Assembly (NCBI GenBank): GCA_903893625.1
Contig: CAITND010000040.1
Span: forward strand, 1-37,692
Origin: an uncultured Oscillatoriales cyanobacterium
GTDB taxonomy: Bacteria; Cyanobacteriota; Cyanobacteriia; Cyanobacteriales; Microcoleaceae
Direction: 5' to 3'
DNA length: 37,692 nt
This document shows, piece after piece, positions 1 through 8,680 of the stretch. Position numbers and translations under genes: made by a program. Every line of letters starts with the position of its first letter. Positions within the stretch are counted from its first letter, which is position 1. A model generated the notes under the pieces. That model was given only the letters and a program-made list of their open reading frames with translations. It was not told where the DNA came from and did not search any database.

Positions 1-230
1 ACCTATTTCTAGGGTAAAGTTAGCTTCGCCAATGTTTTAAGAGCTTGTTAGGCTAGTAGCACTGTCTTACCCCTCGTAAAACTGTTTAACTACTAACGAC
101 AGAGCCAGGGACTAGCTACGCATCCACAGGGTGTCATGACTCAAAAAACGTAGTCAGTTAAGACTTAGGCTGGTCAACTAACTGAAGTGGGGGGCATGAA
201 GCCCCGTCACTTCAGTGCGGGGTGCTGACA
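1..230 (+). mobile_element. IS200/IS605-type right-end / omega-RNA-like repeat, copy A
   Basis: This segment is about 85% identical by eye to the reverse complement of 15546-15775, and its last 110 bases are shared with 8681-8841. It ends in a hairpin: CCCCG at 202-206 pairs with CGGGG at 218-222, with an inner CAC/GTG stem and a TTCA loop, followed by TGCTGAC. Subterminal hairpins of this kind are known at the ends of IS200/IS605 elements, whose right end overlaps the TnpB guide (omega) RNA. No TnpB reading frame is visible here, but the window starts at the repeat boundary, so one could lie upstream. The family assignment is inferred from structure and repetition. Confidence 0.55.
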
Positions 231-487
231 GGTGTATTTTTGAGTTAGGGGAGATAAAAATTTATGAGTTTACAGTAATGGTTATGGTGTTCTCCCATCA
301 GTATCAAGGGAACGCACTAACCTTTTTCTTCTTTGATTATAACTCTCTCAACTTGTCTGGGTCAATGGAAAAATGTAAAACTCAGGTAAAATTATCAAAG
401 CATTTACAAAGTTTATGTAAAGTAAAATCGGATACTAGATAAATTGCTGTTTCCGTACAAATACGGGTATTATAATGGGTTAAGTCA
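231..487. other. intergenic gap, no gene seen
   Basis: Apart from a short open frame that begins inside the repeat and has no ribosome binding site or recognisable protein character, nothing coding is visible. The stretch is AT-rich. No clear terminator was found. Confidence 0.5.
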
Positions 488-589
488 ATGGCTCAGGGAA
501 CGAAATCAGCCAAGGGAGAACATTTTGAGGTAATATCAGGAAGATTTGCAATCCCAGGTAATTTTAAACCTGAGACTATTAAGGAATAG
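488..589 (+). CDS. possible 33-residue small ORF
   Basis: An ATG at 488 opens a 33-codon frame starting MAQGTKSAKGEHFEV and ending at a TAG at 587-589, 21 bases before the next gene. The composition looks protein-like rather than low-complexity, but no good Shine-Dalgarno sequence precedes it. It could be a leader peptide, a gene remnant or chance. Confidence 0.2.
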   Translation: MAQGTKSAKGEHFEVISGRFAIPGNFKPETIKE

Positions 590-610
590 TTATTTTGGAA
601 AAATCTGATT

Positions 611-1378
611 ATGAAATCCACAAATTCCAGTAAAATTCCATCTCAAGCAGCTGGGTTTTTAAAATTAGCAGGAGTAATTTTATTTTTTGTTTCGGTTGTT
701 AATATTGTCTTACTATTTTTTCCTCTGCAACTAGGAGATGTGGAATGGCAAGTTCAGTTTACAAGCCAAATGGTTGAGCAGGGAATTATTCCTGTTTTAG
801 CGATCGCCTTAATGTTTTGTGCCTATGGATTAGAGGATTTAGCGGGAATTTCAGCCGATGATAATCAATCCAAATTTAATAGTTTAAAATTTTGGGTTTA
901 TTTGATTTCTGCGATTTTGGGAGTTATTTATCTATTATTAATTCCCCTTCATGTCAGTAGTGTGTCTGCCGCCAGTAATCAAACCATTGAACGGGCTAAT
1001 CAAGAAGCTGAACAGGCTAAAAAACAAGTGTCTGAACAGTTGCAACTTCAACAGACTCAAATGACAGATTTATTACAAAATAATCAAAAACTAGAAGAAT
1101 ATGTCACAAGTCAACAACTAACGCCGGAAGAATTAGAACGCTTAGAACAATTTAAAAAGAATCCCGATGCTTTAAAACTGCAAGCCACAGCATTAAATGA
1201 ACAATTTAAACGGGATATTGAAGAACGACGTCGGCAAGCCGAAACGAAATCTAAACAAGGAAGTTTTAAATCCAATGTCAGAATTGGTTTAACCAGTTTG
1301 CTATTAGCCAGTTGTTATCTAACCATCGGTTGGAGTGGATTAAGAGAAGGAAAAGCTCGTAAAAAAGCTCGTCGTTAG
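611..1378 (+). CDS. hpsJ: HpsJ-like membrane protein
   Basis: The 255-residue product has hydrophobic segments near residues 17-38, 57-76, 93-115 and 226-243. Between the third and fourth lies a long, charged, glutamine-rich coiled coil (about 120-225). This layout, and the Leu-rich N-terminal part with a short soluble loop, resemble the cyanobacterial HpsJ family named after the hormogonium polysaccharide locus of Nostoc punctiforme. The molecular function of that family is not established. The gene stands alone, with no hps or exosortase genes beside it, and converges with the TonB-family gene 19 bases downstream. The call rests on recalled family resemblance. Confidence 0.65.
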   Translation: MKSTNSSKIPSQAAGFLKLAGVILFFVSVVNIVLLFFPLQLGDVEWQVQFTSQMVEQGIIPVLAIALMFCAYGLEDLAGISADDNQSKFNSLKFWVYLISAILGVIYLLLIPLHVSSVSAASNQTIERANQEAEQAKKQVSEQLQLQQTQMTDLLQNNQKLEEYVTSQQLTPEELERLEQFKKNPDALKLQATALNEQFKRDIEERRRQAETKSKQGSFKSNVRIGLTSLLLASCYLTIGWSGLREGKARKKARR

Positions 1379-1397
1379 TCCACTCCTAACTTTTAAT

Positions 1398-2768
1398 TTA
1401 AGGATTAGATTCAGGCTGAGGTTCTGGGGTTAACTGGGGAGACTCTGGGGGTTTTTGTTCAACAGGATTAGCAGGTTGTTCTGTTTCCGAGGTCGGTGGA
1501 GTTGGTTGTGCTGGGGGTGGGGGAGAAGCCGCAGGGGTATTAGCAGGTTCGGGGGTTTGATTATTAACGGTTTTGCAATTCTCCTCACTATTGAACAGAA
1601 ATTGAATTTGATAGGCTTTAGGTGAATTTGTCGGGTCAAACTTCATTTCCCCAACAGCCGCTTTTGCAGCATCATCCAGTACCGGAGAACCTGTGGCTAA
1701 TAAAACTTCTGGCCCTTGTACAATTTCTCCCGTTTCACTCACCGCCACCCCAACTAATGCTTTCCCTGTTAACTTTTGTTCACAAGCCGCAGCCGGATAT
1801 AAACGGTTAGCAACGATGGGGGAGGTCATTTCTAAATTCGGATAGTTTGTCAGTAAACCATTCACCCAATTAAGATAGGCATTTCCGCCTTCTAACATCG
1901 CCGTTTGTTGTTCGTTTACTGTACCTTCGGGGGTCTTCGGGTTGGAATTAGGGGGTTGTTGTTGTAAACCCTTCTCTAGTCCCGCCAGAATTGAACCTTT
2001 GGGGTTAGACGGTTGAACATTAGGATTATTTTCAGGGGGTGGGGTATTGGGGGGAGTGTTAGTATTATCGTTTTGATTGGGGGTTTTGGGGGTGCAATTA
2101 GCATTATTAAACATCGGTGGACAATCAACATCCTGACCCAATTCTCGAATTAATTGTTGTCGCAACGCCAATTCATCGCCTTGAGGTAAACTTCCTTGTT
2201 GTTTTAATTGTCCGGGTTGTTCAGAGGGGGGAAGATTGGAGTTATCAAAGCTTAAAGGTGGCCCTGGAACAAAGGATAAAGAGGGATTAGAGTTAGGGGA
2301 AAATCCAATAGAACCCGAATTAATATTATTGGAATTAGACCCTTGAGAAACAACTGGAGGTAAACGATAGGTCGGTAAACCGGGGGAATTACCGGGGGGG
2401 GGTAAGGGAATATTAGTTGGCCATACGGGAAGGGACGAAGCCTGCATAAAGTCTTCGGGTGCAGGCGGGGGAACAATATTATCGGCCGAAGGGACTGGAA
2501 GAATAGATAGGGACGGGGAGAGGGATTTTAAGGGTGTGAAGGATAGTTTGGGAGAAGTCGCTGGATAAACGCGACTAACTTGTTCGGGGGAGAGTTCAAC
2601 CACTTGAACTGTTGGGGGTAATTTAATGGATTTAGAATAGAAATTAATATGTTGAATATTGGCAGCAAATAAGCCATGAACCCCCAAGGATGCCAACACA
2701 CACAACAGAACAGGCTGGCGGAAGGTGGGCGGTACAGATTCAATAAAAGATGCTGTAGAAGCCGTCAT
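1398..2768 (-). CDS. TonB-family energy transducer-like protein
   Basis: The 456-residue product has one N-terminal membrane anchor (about 18-38) containing the SLGVHGL segment typical of TonB-type anchors. A very long proline-, asparagine- and glutamine-rich linker follows (about 50-295) and would span the periplasm. A TonB C-terminal-like beta domain (about 300-395) includes LTGKALVGVAVSETGEI. A second Pro-rich tail of about 55 residues after the domain is unusual, because in classical TonB this domain is terminal. Such proteins pass proton-motive energy to outer-membrane receptors, but no exbB/exbD or receptor gene is adjacent, so partner and substrate are unknown. Confidence 0.75.
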   Translation of the reverse strand: MTASTASFIESVPPTFRQPVLLCVLASLGVHGLFAANIQHINFYSKSIKLPPTVQVVELSPEQVSRVYPATSPKLSFTPLKSLSPSLSILPVPSADNIVPPPAPEDFMQASSLPVWPTNIPLPPPGNSPGLPTYRLPPVVSQGSNSNNINSGSIGFSPNSNPSLSFVPGPPLSFDNSNLPPSEQPGQLKQQGSLPQGDELALRQQLIRELGQDVDCPPMFNNANCTPKTPNQNDNTNTPPNTPPPENNPNVQPSNPKGSILAGLEKGLQQQPPNSNPKTPEGTVNEQQTAMLEGGNAYLNWVNGLLTNYPNLEMTSPIVANRLYPAAACEQKLTGKALVGVAVSETGEIVQGPEVLLATGSPVLDDAAKAAVGEMKFDPTNSPKAYQIQFLFNSEENCKTVNNQTPEPANTPAASPPPPAQPTPPTSETEQPANPVEQKPPESPQLTPEPQPESNP

Positions 2769-2840
2769 AATAAACTTTAAATCTTAAACTGTTGACTGTG
2801 TACAGACTGCAATGAAGCGTCTCTACTGACTGTTGACTGT

Positions 2841-2860
2841 TAGCAAGTGAGGACGCTTGC
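2841..2860 (+). repeat. short palindromic dispersed repeat
   Basis: The 20-mer TAGCAAGTGAGGACGCTTGC recurs in reverse orientation at 7331-7350 with three substitutions, two of them compensating so that pairing of the arms is improved in the second copy. It looks like a small dispersed palindrome of a kind common in cyanobacterial spacers. Confidence 0.6.
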
Positions 2861-2931
2861 CCTACTTCCGGTACTCCCCTTTTTATTATTATTGACCTAT
2901 CTGTTTTAGCACGTTTGCTTGATTTTGTGAG

Positions 2932-3660
2932 CTAGGGTTTGGTTTTGACGATCAGGATGGAAAAATAGGATAAATGTAAATGGGGGCGATCGCTTAACCC
3001 AGTATAAATTACTTGGTTAGGCAGGGTCGCCCTTTCGACAACATAAGCGTGTTCTAGCAAATTGTACCGTTGTAAAACGTCCCAAACTTGCTGATAAACG
3101 GAACTAACTTTCATCAACACCACAACATCCGCCTGGTGCAGAGTTGTTTCTAAGTCGGCGATCGCATAAATTGCAGGTAAAATCGCTAACCGTTGATCCC
3201 GAATTGTTAGGGGAATACCCAAACTCGCTACCGCCGCGAGGGGAGAACAAATTCCAGGAATGGCCTGCACTACCACTTCAGGACGGAATTTTTGCAGGGT
3301 TTGTGCCAAATAGGTGAAGGTACTATAAAAACTCACATCCCCTTCAGAAACAAAGGCCACATCCTGTCCTTGTTGCAAATAGGGCCAAACGGTTTCGGCG
3401 GCTTGTTGCCATGCTTGGTTAAGTAGGGCATCATCTTGGATGTAGGGAAAGGTTAAGGGGAGTTTAAGCTGATCTGAGTTTAACCAAGGGGTGATGATTT
3501 GTTCAGCGATACCGGGTTTATCCCCAATTCCAGCCGGAAAAGCCACAATGGGAACTTTTTGCAAGAGATGATACCCTTTTAAGGTGATTAATTCAGGATC
3601 ACCTGGCCCAGCACCAATACCATAAAGTTTACCTAAAGATTGAGATCTGTGATTAAACAT
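2932..3660 (-). CDS. cobI: precorrin-2 C20-methyltransferase
   Basis: CobI/CbiL transfers a methyl group from S-adenosylmethionine to C20 of precorrin-2 in corrin ring synthesis, in the cytoplasm. The 242-residue length fits the family. The N-terminal GIGAGPGDPELITLKG segment (about 14-29) is the tetrapyrrole methylase glycine-rich signature, and VAFVSEGDVSFYST (about 100-113) and AIPGICSPLAA (about 134-144) are further family blocks. It starts 23 bases after the stop of the upstream glycosyltransferase, so the two are probably co-transcribed although their functions are unrelated. No cobalamin riboswitch was recognised in front of it. Confidence 0.93.
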   Translation of the reverse strand: MFNHRSQSLGKLYGIGAGPGDPELITLKGYHLLQKVPIVAFPAGIGDKPGIAEQIITPWLNSDQLKLPLTFPYIQDDALLNQAWQQAAETVWPYLQQGQDVAFVSEGDVSFYSTFTYLAQTLQKFRPEVVVQAIPGICSPLAAVASLGIPLTIRDQRLAILPAIYAIADLETTLHQADVVVLMKVSSVYQQVWDVLQRYNLLEHAYVVERATLPNQVIYTGLSDRPHLHLSYFSILIVKTKP

Positions 3661-3683
3661 GAAAAGAGTTAATTAATTACGAA

Positions 3684-4826
3684 TTACGAATTACTGATGA
3701 CTGATTTTGTGGGAATTCCTTTAGAGGCTGTTTCTGATATTTCTTGGTTTTTGAAATTAATCCCACAAAAGCTTTGATAATCTTCTAAACTTCTAATATT
3801 TCCTAGATCATAAATTTCTAAATTATCTGATTCTAACGGGGTAATTCGTAAGATTTTTTTGATACGTTCTCTGGATTTTTGTTCTAGTTTGTACCATTCT
3901 GAATTAATATCCCAATGTTTTTTAGCATTGGTGCGAGTATAATAGTGATAAATTGTAATTTGATAAGGATAGAAAATATCCCATCCTTTTGTCCAAGCTC
4001 TGGTTGAAAGGGTAATTTCTTCTCCTCGAAAATACAGAAAGGGATCATAGGGAACTTCTAAATAAAATTGTCGGGGGGCGAAAATAAATCCTCCAGCTAG
4101 AAACATTCCTAACGGGGGTTCAGAACAGGAAGCTAGACTTTCTCCGGCAATAAAACTCAGGATACCATGTTCATCAAAATGATGGGCTGTTAAACGAGTG
4201 CAGGGATATCCGGGGGGAATTTCATCCGGGGGAATATAAGGAGGAGTGTAGGCAGAAAGCACGGGTTTGGGACTCGGACATTGGGCGAGTTGTTGCAATA
4301 ATAAACTATCCCAGCCTTCGACAAACCGATGATGACTATCTAATTGTAAAATAAAATCTTCATCATGAAGTAAGCTTTGACCCAGGGATCTTGCCCAACA
4401 CACACCGAGGGATTTTCGGGCATCAATTTCGATCATTTTACAGGGGAATTCCTGAACTTTTTCGGTAATACTTTCATCTTCTCCAGGCAGAAATTGCCAA
4501 ACAATTCCAAAGGATATTTTTTCGGGGCGATGGGCTTTTTTAAGCGCATCTTTTAGGGTCGGAATAAGTTCAGCATCTCGATAAGCTGCTAAATGTAAAA
4601 ACAGTTTAGGGTCAGTAAAATTAAGCTTGGGTAACAATAAAGGCTGGGTTTCTAATGCAGGAGAACGAGGATCAGATGCAGTTATTGGTGTAATACTCCG
4701 TGCCATTTCTAAGATTTTAAAGGCAACGGCTGCCCGTTCAGATGGGGGCAAGTTTTCATTAATTAAAATAGAATCCAATGTTTTGATAGACTGATCTACG
4801 AGCATTTGTAAGGAGGATTCCATCAT
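3684..4826 (-). CDS. GlcNAc-transferase-like glycosyltransferase
   Basis: The 380-residue product resembles the glycosyltransferase (GlcNAc) family that includes the Dictyostelium Skp1 hydroxyproline GlcNAc transferase. Visible support is the QLDSHHRF block (161-168), which corresponds to the metal- and nucleotide-sugar-binding Asp motif, the downstream FLAGGFIFAPRQF segment (about 243-255) and YFRGEEITLS (about 265-274). There is no signal peptide or membrane anchor, so a cytoplasmic location is likely. The first 55 residues are an alpha-helical extension outside the core. The start is preceded by AGAGG. The acceptor is unknown; a protein or a surface glycan are both possible. Confidence 0.8.
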   Translation of the reverse strand: MMESSLQMLVDQSIKTLDSILINENLPPSERAAVAFKILEMARSITPITASDPRSPALETQPLLLPKLNFTDPKLFLHLAAYRDAELIPTLKDALKKAHRPEKISFGIVWQFLPGEDESITEKVQEFPCKMIEIDARKSLGVCWARSLGQSLLHDEDFILQLDSHHRFVEGWDSLLLQQLAQCPSPKPVLSAYTPPYIPPDEIPPGYPCTRLTAHHFDEHGILSFIAGESLASCSEPPLGMFLAGGFIFAPRQFYLEVPYDPFLYFRGEEITLSTRAWTKGWDIFYPYQITIYHYYTRTNAKKHWDINSEWYKLEQKSRERIKKILRITPLESDNLEIYDLGNIRSLEDYQSFCGINFKNQEISETASKGIPTKSVISNS

Positions 4827-4927
4827 GATGATTAACCTCTAAAAGTCAATAGAATGATATTTGTCAAAATACAATAGATGTCGAAATCAATCCGCAAAAA
4901 AATCCTATCTACCGAAAAGTTTAAGGT

Positions 4928-5560
4928 TTAATCAACAATGGCTTTAAGCAAGACATCGGTTAAACTCATGGAACCTAAATCAGATAAAGTAATGGTATTA
5001 CAAATATCAAATTTAGCCCCCTGACTTTGTAAATCATCATCTAAAGTCTGGAAAAAATGAGTCACATCCAAATTAGAACCCACTTGAATTAGTTCAATGG
5101 CTAATTCTTCATCTCGGTTGAGTTGATTCGCTGAATCAATAATAATTTGTCGGAGATCAGTGGGGCTTTCAATTTCTCCCGAAGTAATAATAATAATCGT
5201 TTCGCCATTGAGTTTGGTTTGTTCCGTAGCCCGTCGTTCAAAATAGTGATTGGTGGCATCTTTTAACACCGGAGATAAACGATTTTTTCCAGAGGGTTGA
5301 TGGTGCTGAAAAATATGGATAACTTTTTCAGAAGTGACTTTATCATAACGTTGAAATGTATCAGAAAATAAGTAAAGCGTAATACCATCGGGATCAATTT
5401 GTTCACAATAACTAGCGATCGCTAAAATCGATTCTTGAATCAAATCCCAACGACTTTTTCCTTCCGATTTTTCCATCGTCGCCATACTATTACTACTATC
5501 AATAATTAACGTATAATCCCGTTCGCGTAAAACCGCTCCTCCTTCTAACAAAATGTCCAT
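4928..5560 (-). CDS. von Willebrand factor A domain protein
   Basis: The product is about 210 residues and consists of a single VWA fold. The MIDAS metal site begins with DSSNS (DxSxS) near residue 21, after the strand YTLII. The second site would be a Thr/Ser around residues 115-125, and the usual third DG is replaced by TSGE (about 125-128), so metal binding may be altered. AGGAG lies 9 bases before the ATG at 5560 and only 3 bases before the ATG at 5566, which favours 5560. The protein is soluble, with no signal peptide. Single-domain VWA proteins often act as adaptors for AAA+ ATPases or stress complexes, but no such partner is adjacent. Confidence 0.85.
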   Translation of the reverse strand: MDILLEGGAVLRERDYTLIIDSSNSMATMEKSEGKSRWDLIQESILAIASYCEQIDPDGITLYLFSDTFQRYDKVTSEKVIHIFQHHQPSGKNRLSPVLKDATNHYFERRATEQTKLNGETIIIITSGEIESPTDLRQIIIDSANQLNRDEELAIELIQVGSNLDVTHFFQTLDDDLQSQGAKFDICNTITLSDLGSMSLTDVLLKAIVD

Positions 5561-5759
5561 CTGCATTGACTCCTAATTTGTAGCTGTATTCTTACAATAC
5601 CAGGCTTGGAATCAGTGAACTCAAAGAGTGGGCAATTCAGCAATCTGTATGTTAGGATGGGGCGCAGGCGATGATACCGGGTGAGATTTTAGACTAATCT
5701 ACATTCTAAAAATCAGGTTTTTCCCTGATTACACGATTTGAGTGGATCTGGGGAAACAA

Positions 5760-6890
5760 ATGTTAGGACATCTGTGTCAACTGTGCCATAAGTTGTTAAG
5801 TATTTGTGGATGCTTCCCCATGAAATCCAGCCACTCCAAACATCACAGGAGAGCGACTCCAACTGTAAACAAGAAGCAGCCCCGCCCTTTTATATTGGCG
5901 TTGATGTTGACTGGCGTTTTAGCTTTAGAAGCTGATCCAACGTTTTTGGAATCTGCTTTTTTTCAGACTCAAGGGGTACTCTCTCACTCCATTACCGTTG
6001 CCCAAAACTATTTTTCCTCTTCCGATAACCAAAGTCAACCTCGATCAGAAACAGCCAAAAATTCTATTCCTGCTTCTCCCCTAACACCCACCTATCGAGT
6101 GTTACCGAACCCTTTATTTAATCTTAAAGGACAATTACCGAAAACGATTCCGGTTGTCTTTAAAACAACTTCTTTGAATTCTCAATGGGTACAAAATTCC
6201 GCCGATGCTGTTAAAATTTTACCTTCTCCAGTAGATGCTAAGGTGCGGGAAACGGTTGCTAAACTATCAGGAATTGCGGCTAAAGATCTTAAAATTGTCG
6301 AAGCTCGTCAACAAACTTGGCCAGACACTTGTTTAGGACTAGCAACGGCTGAGGAATTGTGTGGACAAATGTTAGTTCAAGGATGGCGGGTAGTAGTGTC
6401 CGATGGTCGTCAAACTTGGGTTTATCGCACGGATTTTCAAGGTAGAACTATTCGTTTAGAATCTCAAAGTAGTTCCTTAAATCTGCCTTCCTCCGTCCTA
6501 GAAGTGGTGTTTGAGGATGTCTTAAAACAGTCGGGTTTATCGCGTTCTCAATTGACTCTGGAAGCGGTGGAGGAACAACTTTGGCCTGATGGGTGTTTAG
6601 GGTTAGCTGAACCGGGAATGTTTTGTACCCAAAGTTTAGTAGCAGGTTGGCGAATTATTATCGGTCATGAACATCAGCGCTGGGTTTATCGGACAAACCA
6701 AACGGGTTCTCGTCTGATCTTTGATCAAGCTGCGAGTTCAGTTATACCGAGTCTGCGGGTACAATTTCTGAATATTCCGGGGGATGATTTTTTGTCTCCT
6801 TGGACAAAAACCCTGGTTGCTCATTTGCCGATTTCTTGTCAAGTTTCAAATTTTGTTAATTTATCAATGGGGCAAAATTGCTCGAATTAA
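5760..6890 (+). CDS. secreted or anchored protein with two WPD-CLGL domains, function unknown
   Basis: The protein has a basic N-terminus and one hydrophobic segment (about 44-60) that looks like a signal anchor, then a disordered Ser/Pro/Gln-rich stretch. Two homologous domains of about 73 residues follow (about 162-234 and 249-322). Each carries a WPDxCLGL block, a second Cys 9-10 residues later, GWRvv/ii, and a WVYRT strand. The paired cysteines suggest one disulfide per domain, which fits an extracytoplasmic location. I do not recognise a named function. The start at 5760 is preceded by GGGGAA. A GTG at 5742 and an ATG at 5820 are alternatives, the latter giving a more conventional signal anchor. 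Confidence 0.75.
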   Translation: MLGHLCQLCHKLLSICGCFPMKSSHSKHHRRATPTVNKKQPRPFILALMLTGVLALEADPTFLESAFFQTQGVLSHSITVAQNYFSSSDNQSQPRSETAKNSIPASPLTPTYRVLPNPLFNLKGQLPKTIPVVFKTTSLNSQWVQNSADAVKILPSPVDAKVRETVAKLSGIAAKDLKIVEARQQTWPDTCLGLATAEELCGQMLVQGWRVVVSDGRQTWVYRTDFQGRTIRLESQSSSLNLPSSVLEVVFEDVLKQSGLSRSQLTLEAVEEQLWPDGCLGLAEPGMFCTQSLVAGWRIIIGHEHQRWVYRTNQTGSRLIFDQAASSVIPSLRVQFLNIPGDDFLSPWTKTLVAHLPISCQVSNFVNLSMGQNCSN

Positions 6891-6925
6891 TACGAATTTA
6901 AGTTCAATTAGGATGAGGATAAAAT

Positions 6926-7294
6926 ATGGCTGATTTAAGTGGAACTTGGCTAGGAACCTATTGGCAACAGGGTGTTCCGACTCGTTTTGAAGTAACATTT
7001 ATTCAAAGTGGCAATACATTGGCGGGCAATATTTTAGATGAGGGTTATTTGGGAGAAGCTCAAATTCGGGGGACGGTTGTGGGTCGAGGGGTGAGTTTTA
7101 TTAAACAATATTTAACGACTTCTCCCGACCCGGTAAGTTATACGGGAACAGTGTCTGAGGATGAAAATTATATTCAGGGACAATGGCAAATTCGTCGTTT
7201 GTTTTCGGGAACTTGGGAAGCTCATCGTCAAGGGGATAATTTAGCCTTAGAATTCAATAATATCATAGTTGAAAAGGTTCCGGTTTTTTCTTAA
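6926..7294 (+). CDS. small beta-rich conserved protein
   Basis: The 122-residue product has alternating strands and glycines (LSGTWLGTYWQ near the start, FSGTWEAHRQG near residue 93), suggesting a small beta barrel of lipocalin- or avidin-like appearance. That fold idea is inference from pattern only. There is no signal peptide. GAGG lies 7 bases before the ATG. It follows the two-domain secreted protein by 35 bases in the same direction and could be co-transcribed. Function unknown. Confidence 0.75.
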   Translation: MADLSGTWLGTYWQQGVPTRFEVTFIQSGNTLAGNILDEGYLGEAQIRGTVVGRGVSFIKQYLTTSPDPVSYTGTVSEDENYIQGQWQIRRLFSGTWEAHRQGDNLALEFNNIIVEKVPVFS

Positions 7295-7330
7295 GCGATC
7301 GCTGGTGTTCCCGATCTTCTTTTAAGCAGT

Positions 7331-7350
7331 GCGAGCGTCCTCGCTCGCTA
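7331..7350 (-). repeat. short palindromic dispersed repeat, second copy
   Basis: This is the reverse complement of the repeat at 2841-2860 with three substitutions. GCGAGCG and CGCTCGC form a 7-bp stem with a TCCT loop. It sits 37 bases after the upstream stop codon and could act as a transcription end in addition to being a dispersed repeat. There is no T-run. Confidence 0.6.
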
Positions 7351-7535
7351 GTATTGATCAAGCGTCCTCCCTGTTTTGCTGTGTCTAGGTTTTGGCTATG
7401 TCCAGAATGAGAGATAGTCTTGATCCTGTGAGTACAGGTTTAGTGATCAATATTTTATATTTTTTTAAGATTCTAAGCCCTGATGGATTTTGTTTCACTG
7501 GGATTCTTTGTATATAAGAAGCAGGTGAACTGGCT

Positions 7536-7832
7536 ATGAATACTCAAGATGGAACCGAAAACAATCAAAATCTAGAGCTGCCGCTACTGGAAACAGTGTT
7601 GAATATCTTAGATATGTCTTTATCTATTTTGGAAAAGCACCCTAATGCTGAAGACGATAAGATCCAGGAAGTGGTAGAAGAGATAACAAACGTTCAGAAG
7701 CAAATTAGGCAGTATGAAATTGATATGGCTAATAGTATGATCTTTACAACCTTAGAGGGGGAGAGAATAAATAGTCCAGAAAGACAGAAAAGACTGAATT
7801 TACTTACTTTTTTGACCAAGTATTTTAGCTAA
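7536..7832 (+). CDS. hypothetical protein, 98 residues
   Basis: The acidic, helical product has no membrane segment or known motif. Its first two thirds are Leu/Ile/Glu-rich and could form a short coiled coil. The ATG follows AAGAAGCAGG by a short spacer, which supports expression. Its 3' end overlaps the 3' end of the convergent membrane protein gene by 33 bases, an uncommon arrangement that can give antisense transcripts. Function unknown. Confidence 0.55.
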   Translation: MNTQDGTENNQNLELPLLETVLNILDMSLSILEKHPNAEDDKIQEVVEEITNVQKQIRQYEIDMANSMIFTTLEGERINSPERQKRLNLLTFLTKYFS

Positions 7833-8618
7833 TTCATTAAAGTAAATTGCCAATAAGTCTTGTGCTGGTGGGTCGAGTGATTTTTCTTCCCCCAAAGCTT
7901 TGGTATTAATCCAGTTTAAAGCTGCAATTGTTCTTTTTTTATCAGATATTGGAGGAAGTTTAGTGGTTAAATAAATACCCTTATTAAAACTTCCTCTAAT
8001 CCATTCCAAACAATTCCAAATGCTGTTATCGAGGCTAGATTTAGCTGTGGTTTTGTTTGTTATTTCTAATCCCTTAAAAGGATAGTCTTTTAACACCGAT
8101 TCACCTGATTTTCTAGCTAGAGATTTTAGGTTTTCTTCATCTTCCAACCATCTTTTTACTGTTTGATAAGATGGTTGTCTTTTTTGTAAAGCATCTAGTT
8201 GATTAATGAGAGCAAGCATATCACCCTTGTCTGATTCTGACACATTTTGATTGTTTTTATAATTAATCAAGGCCTCTTTTGCTCTTTCTATTAAATCAGA
8301 AGGTGCATTATTAAAATTTTGTTCTGGCTTAAAAGATTGTATTAATTTGTTCCGTATATCATCTTCACTCGCCTTGATTTTTAGGTCTATACGAGAATCA
8401 TTGTCTTTCAAAACTAATGTAGCAATTCCTAAATAAGCGGTTACCAAACCGCCCCCAACAACCCATTTCATTAGTTCTTCTGGTTTACTCTGAAAGTAAT
8501 TTTTACACATTACCCCTGAAAAGAGAAAGAGAGCAACAATTACTGGTAAAGTTAAGATGATTGAGCCAACTCTTAAACCAGATTGAAATTTGAGATTTTG
8601 AAATTTTGGATAATCCAT
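7800..8618 (-). CDS. membrane-anchored hypothetical protein
   Basis: From the ATG at 8618 the product is about 272 residues. It has two hydrophobic segments (about 17-37 and 50-70, the second Gly-rich), then a soluble, charged helical region of about 200 residues. No family was recognised. An upstream in-frame ATG at 8672 would add 18 residues that run toward the transposon-end-like repeat, so the shorter start is preferred. It overlaps the convergent 98-residue gene at its 3' end and lies next to a mobile-element remnant, so it may be accessory. Confidence 0.6.
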   Translation of the reverse strand: MDYPKFQNLKFQSGLRVGSIILTLPVIVALFLFSGVMCKNYFQSKPEELMKWVVGGGLVTAYLGIATLVLKDNDSRIDLKIKASEDDIRNKLIQSFKPEQNFNNAPSDLIERAKEALINYKNNQNVSESDKGDMLALINQLDALQKRQPSYQTVKRWLEDEENLKSLARKSGESVLKDYPFKGLEITNKTTAKSSLDNSIWNCLEWIRGSFNKGIYLTTKLPPISDKKRTIAALNWINTKALGEEKSLDPPAQDLLAIYFNELAKILGQKSK

Positions 8619-8680
8619 AATAAAAACATGGGGGTGCGAAAACTCAGCGTCTTTAGACCTGAGAGGAAACACGACACTTC

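Noticed and set aside
215-442. 75-codon open frame after copy A
   Set aside because: It starts inside the repeat hairpin, has no ribosome binding site, and its composition shows no protein-like pattern.
1430-2743. Several open frames overlapping the TonB-family gene
   Set aside because: They are proline- and leucine-rich shadows produced by the repetitive codons of the real linker.
3661-3683. Cobalamin riboswitch before cobI
   Set aside because: Only 23 bases separate cobI from the upstream gene, and no B12-box-like sequence was recognised near the unit's start.
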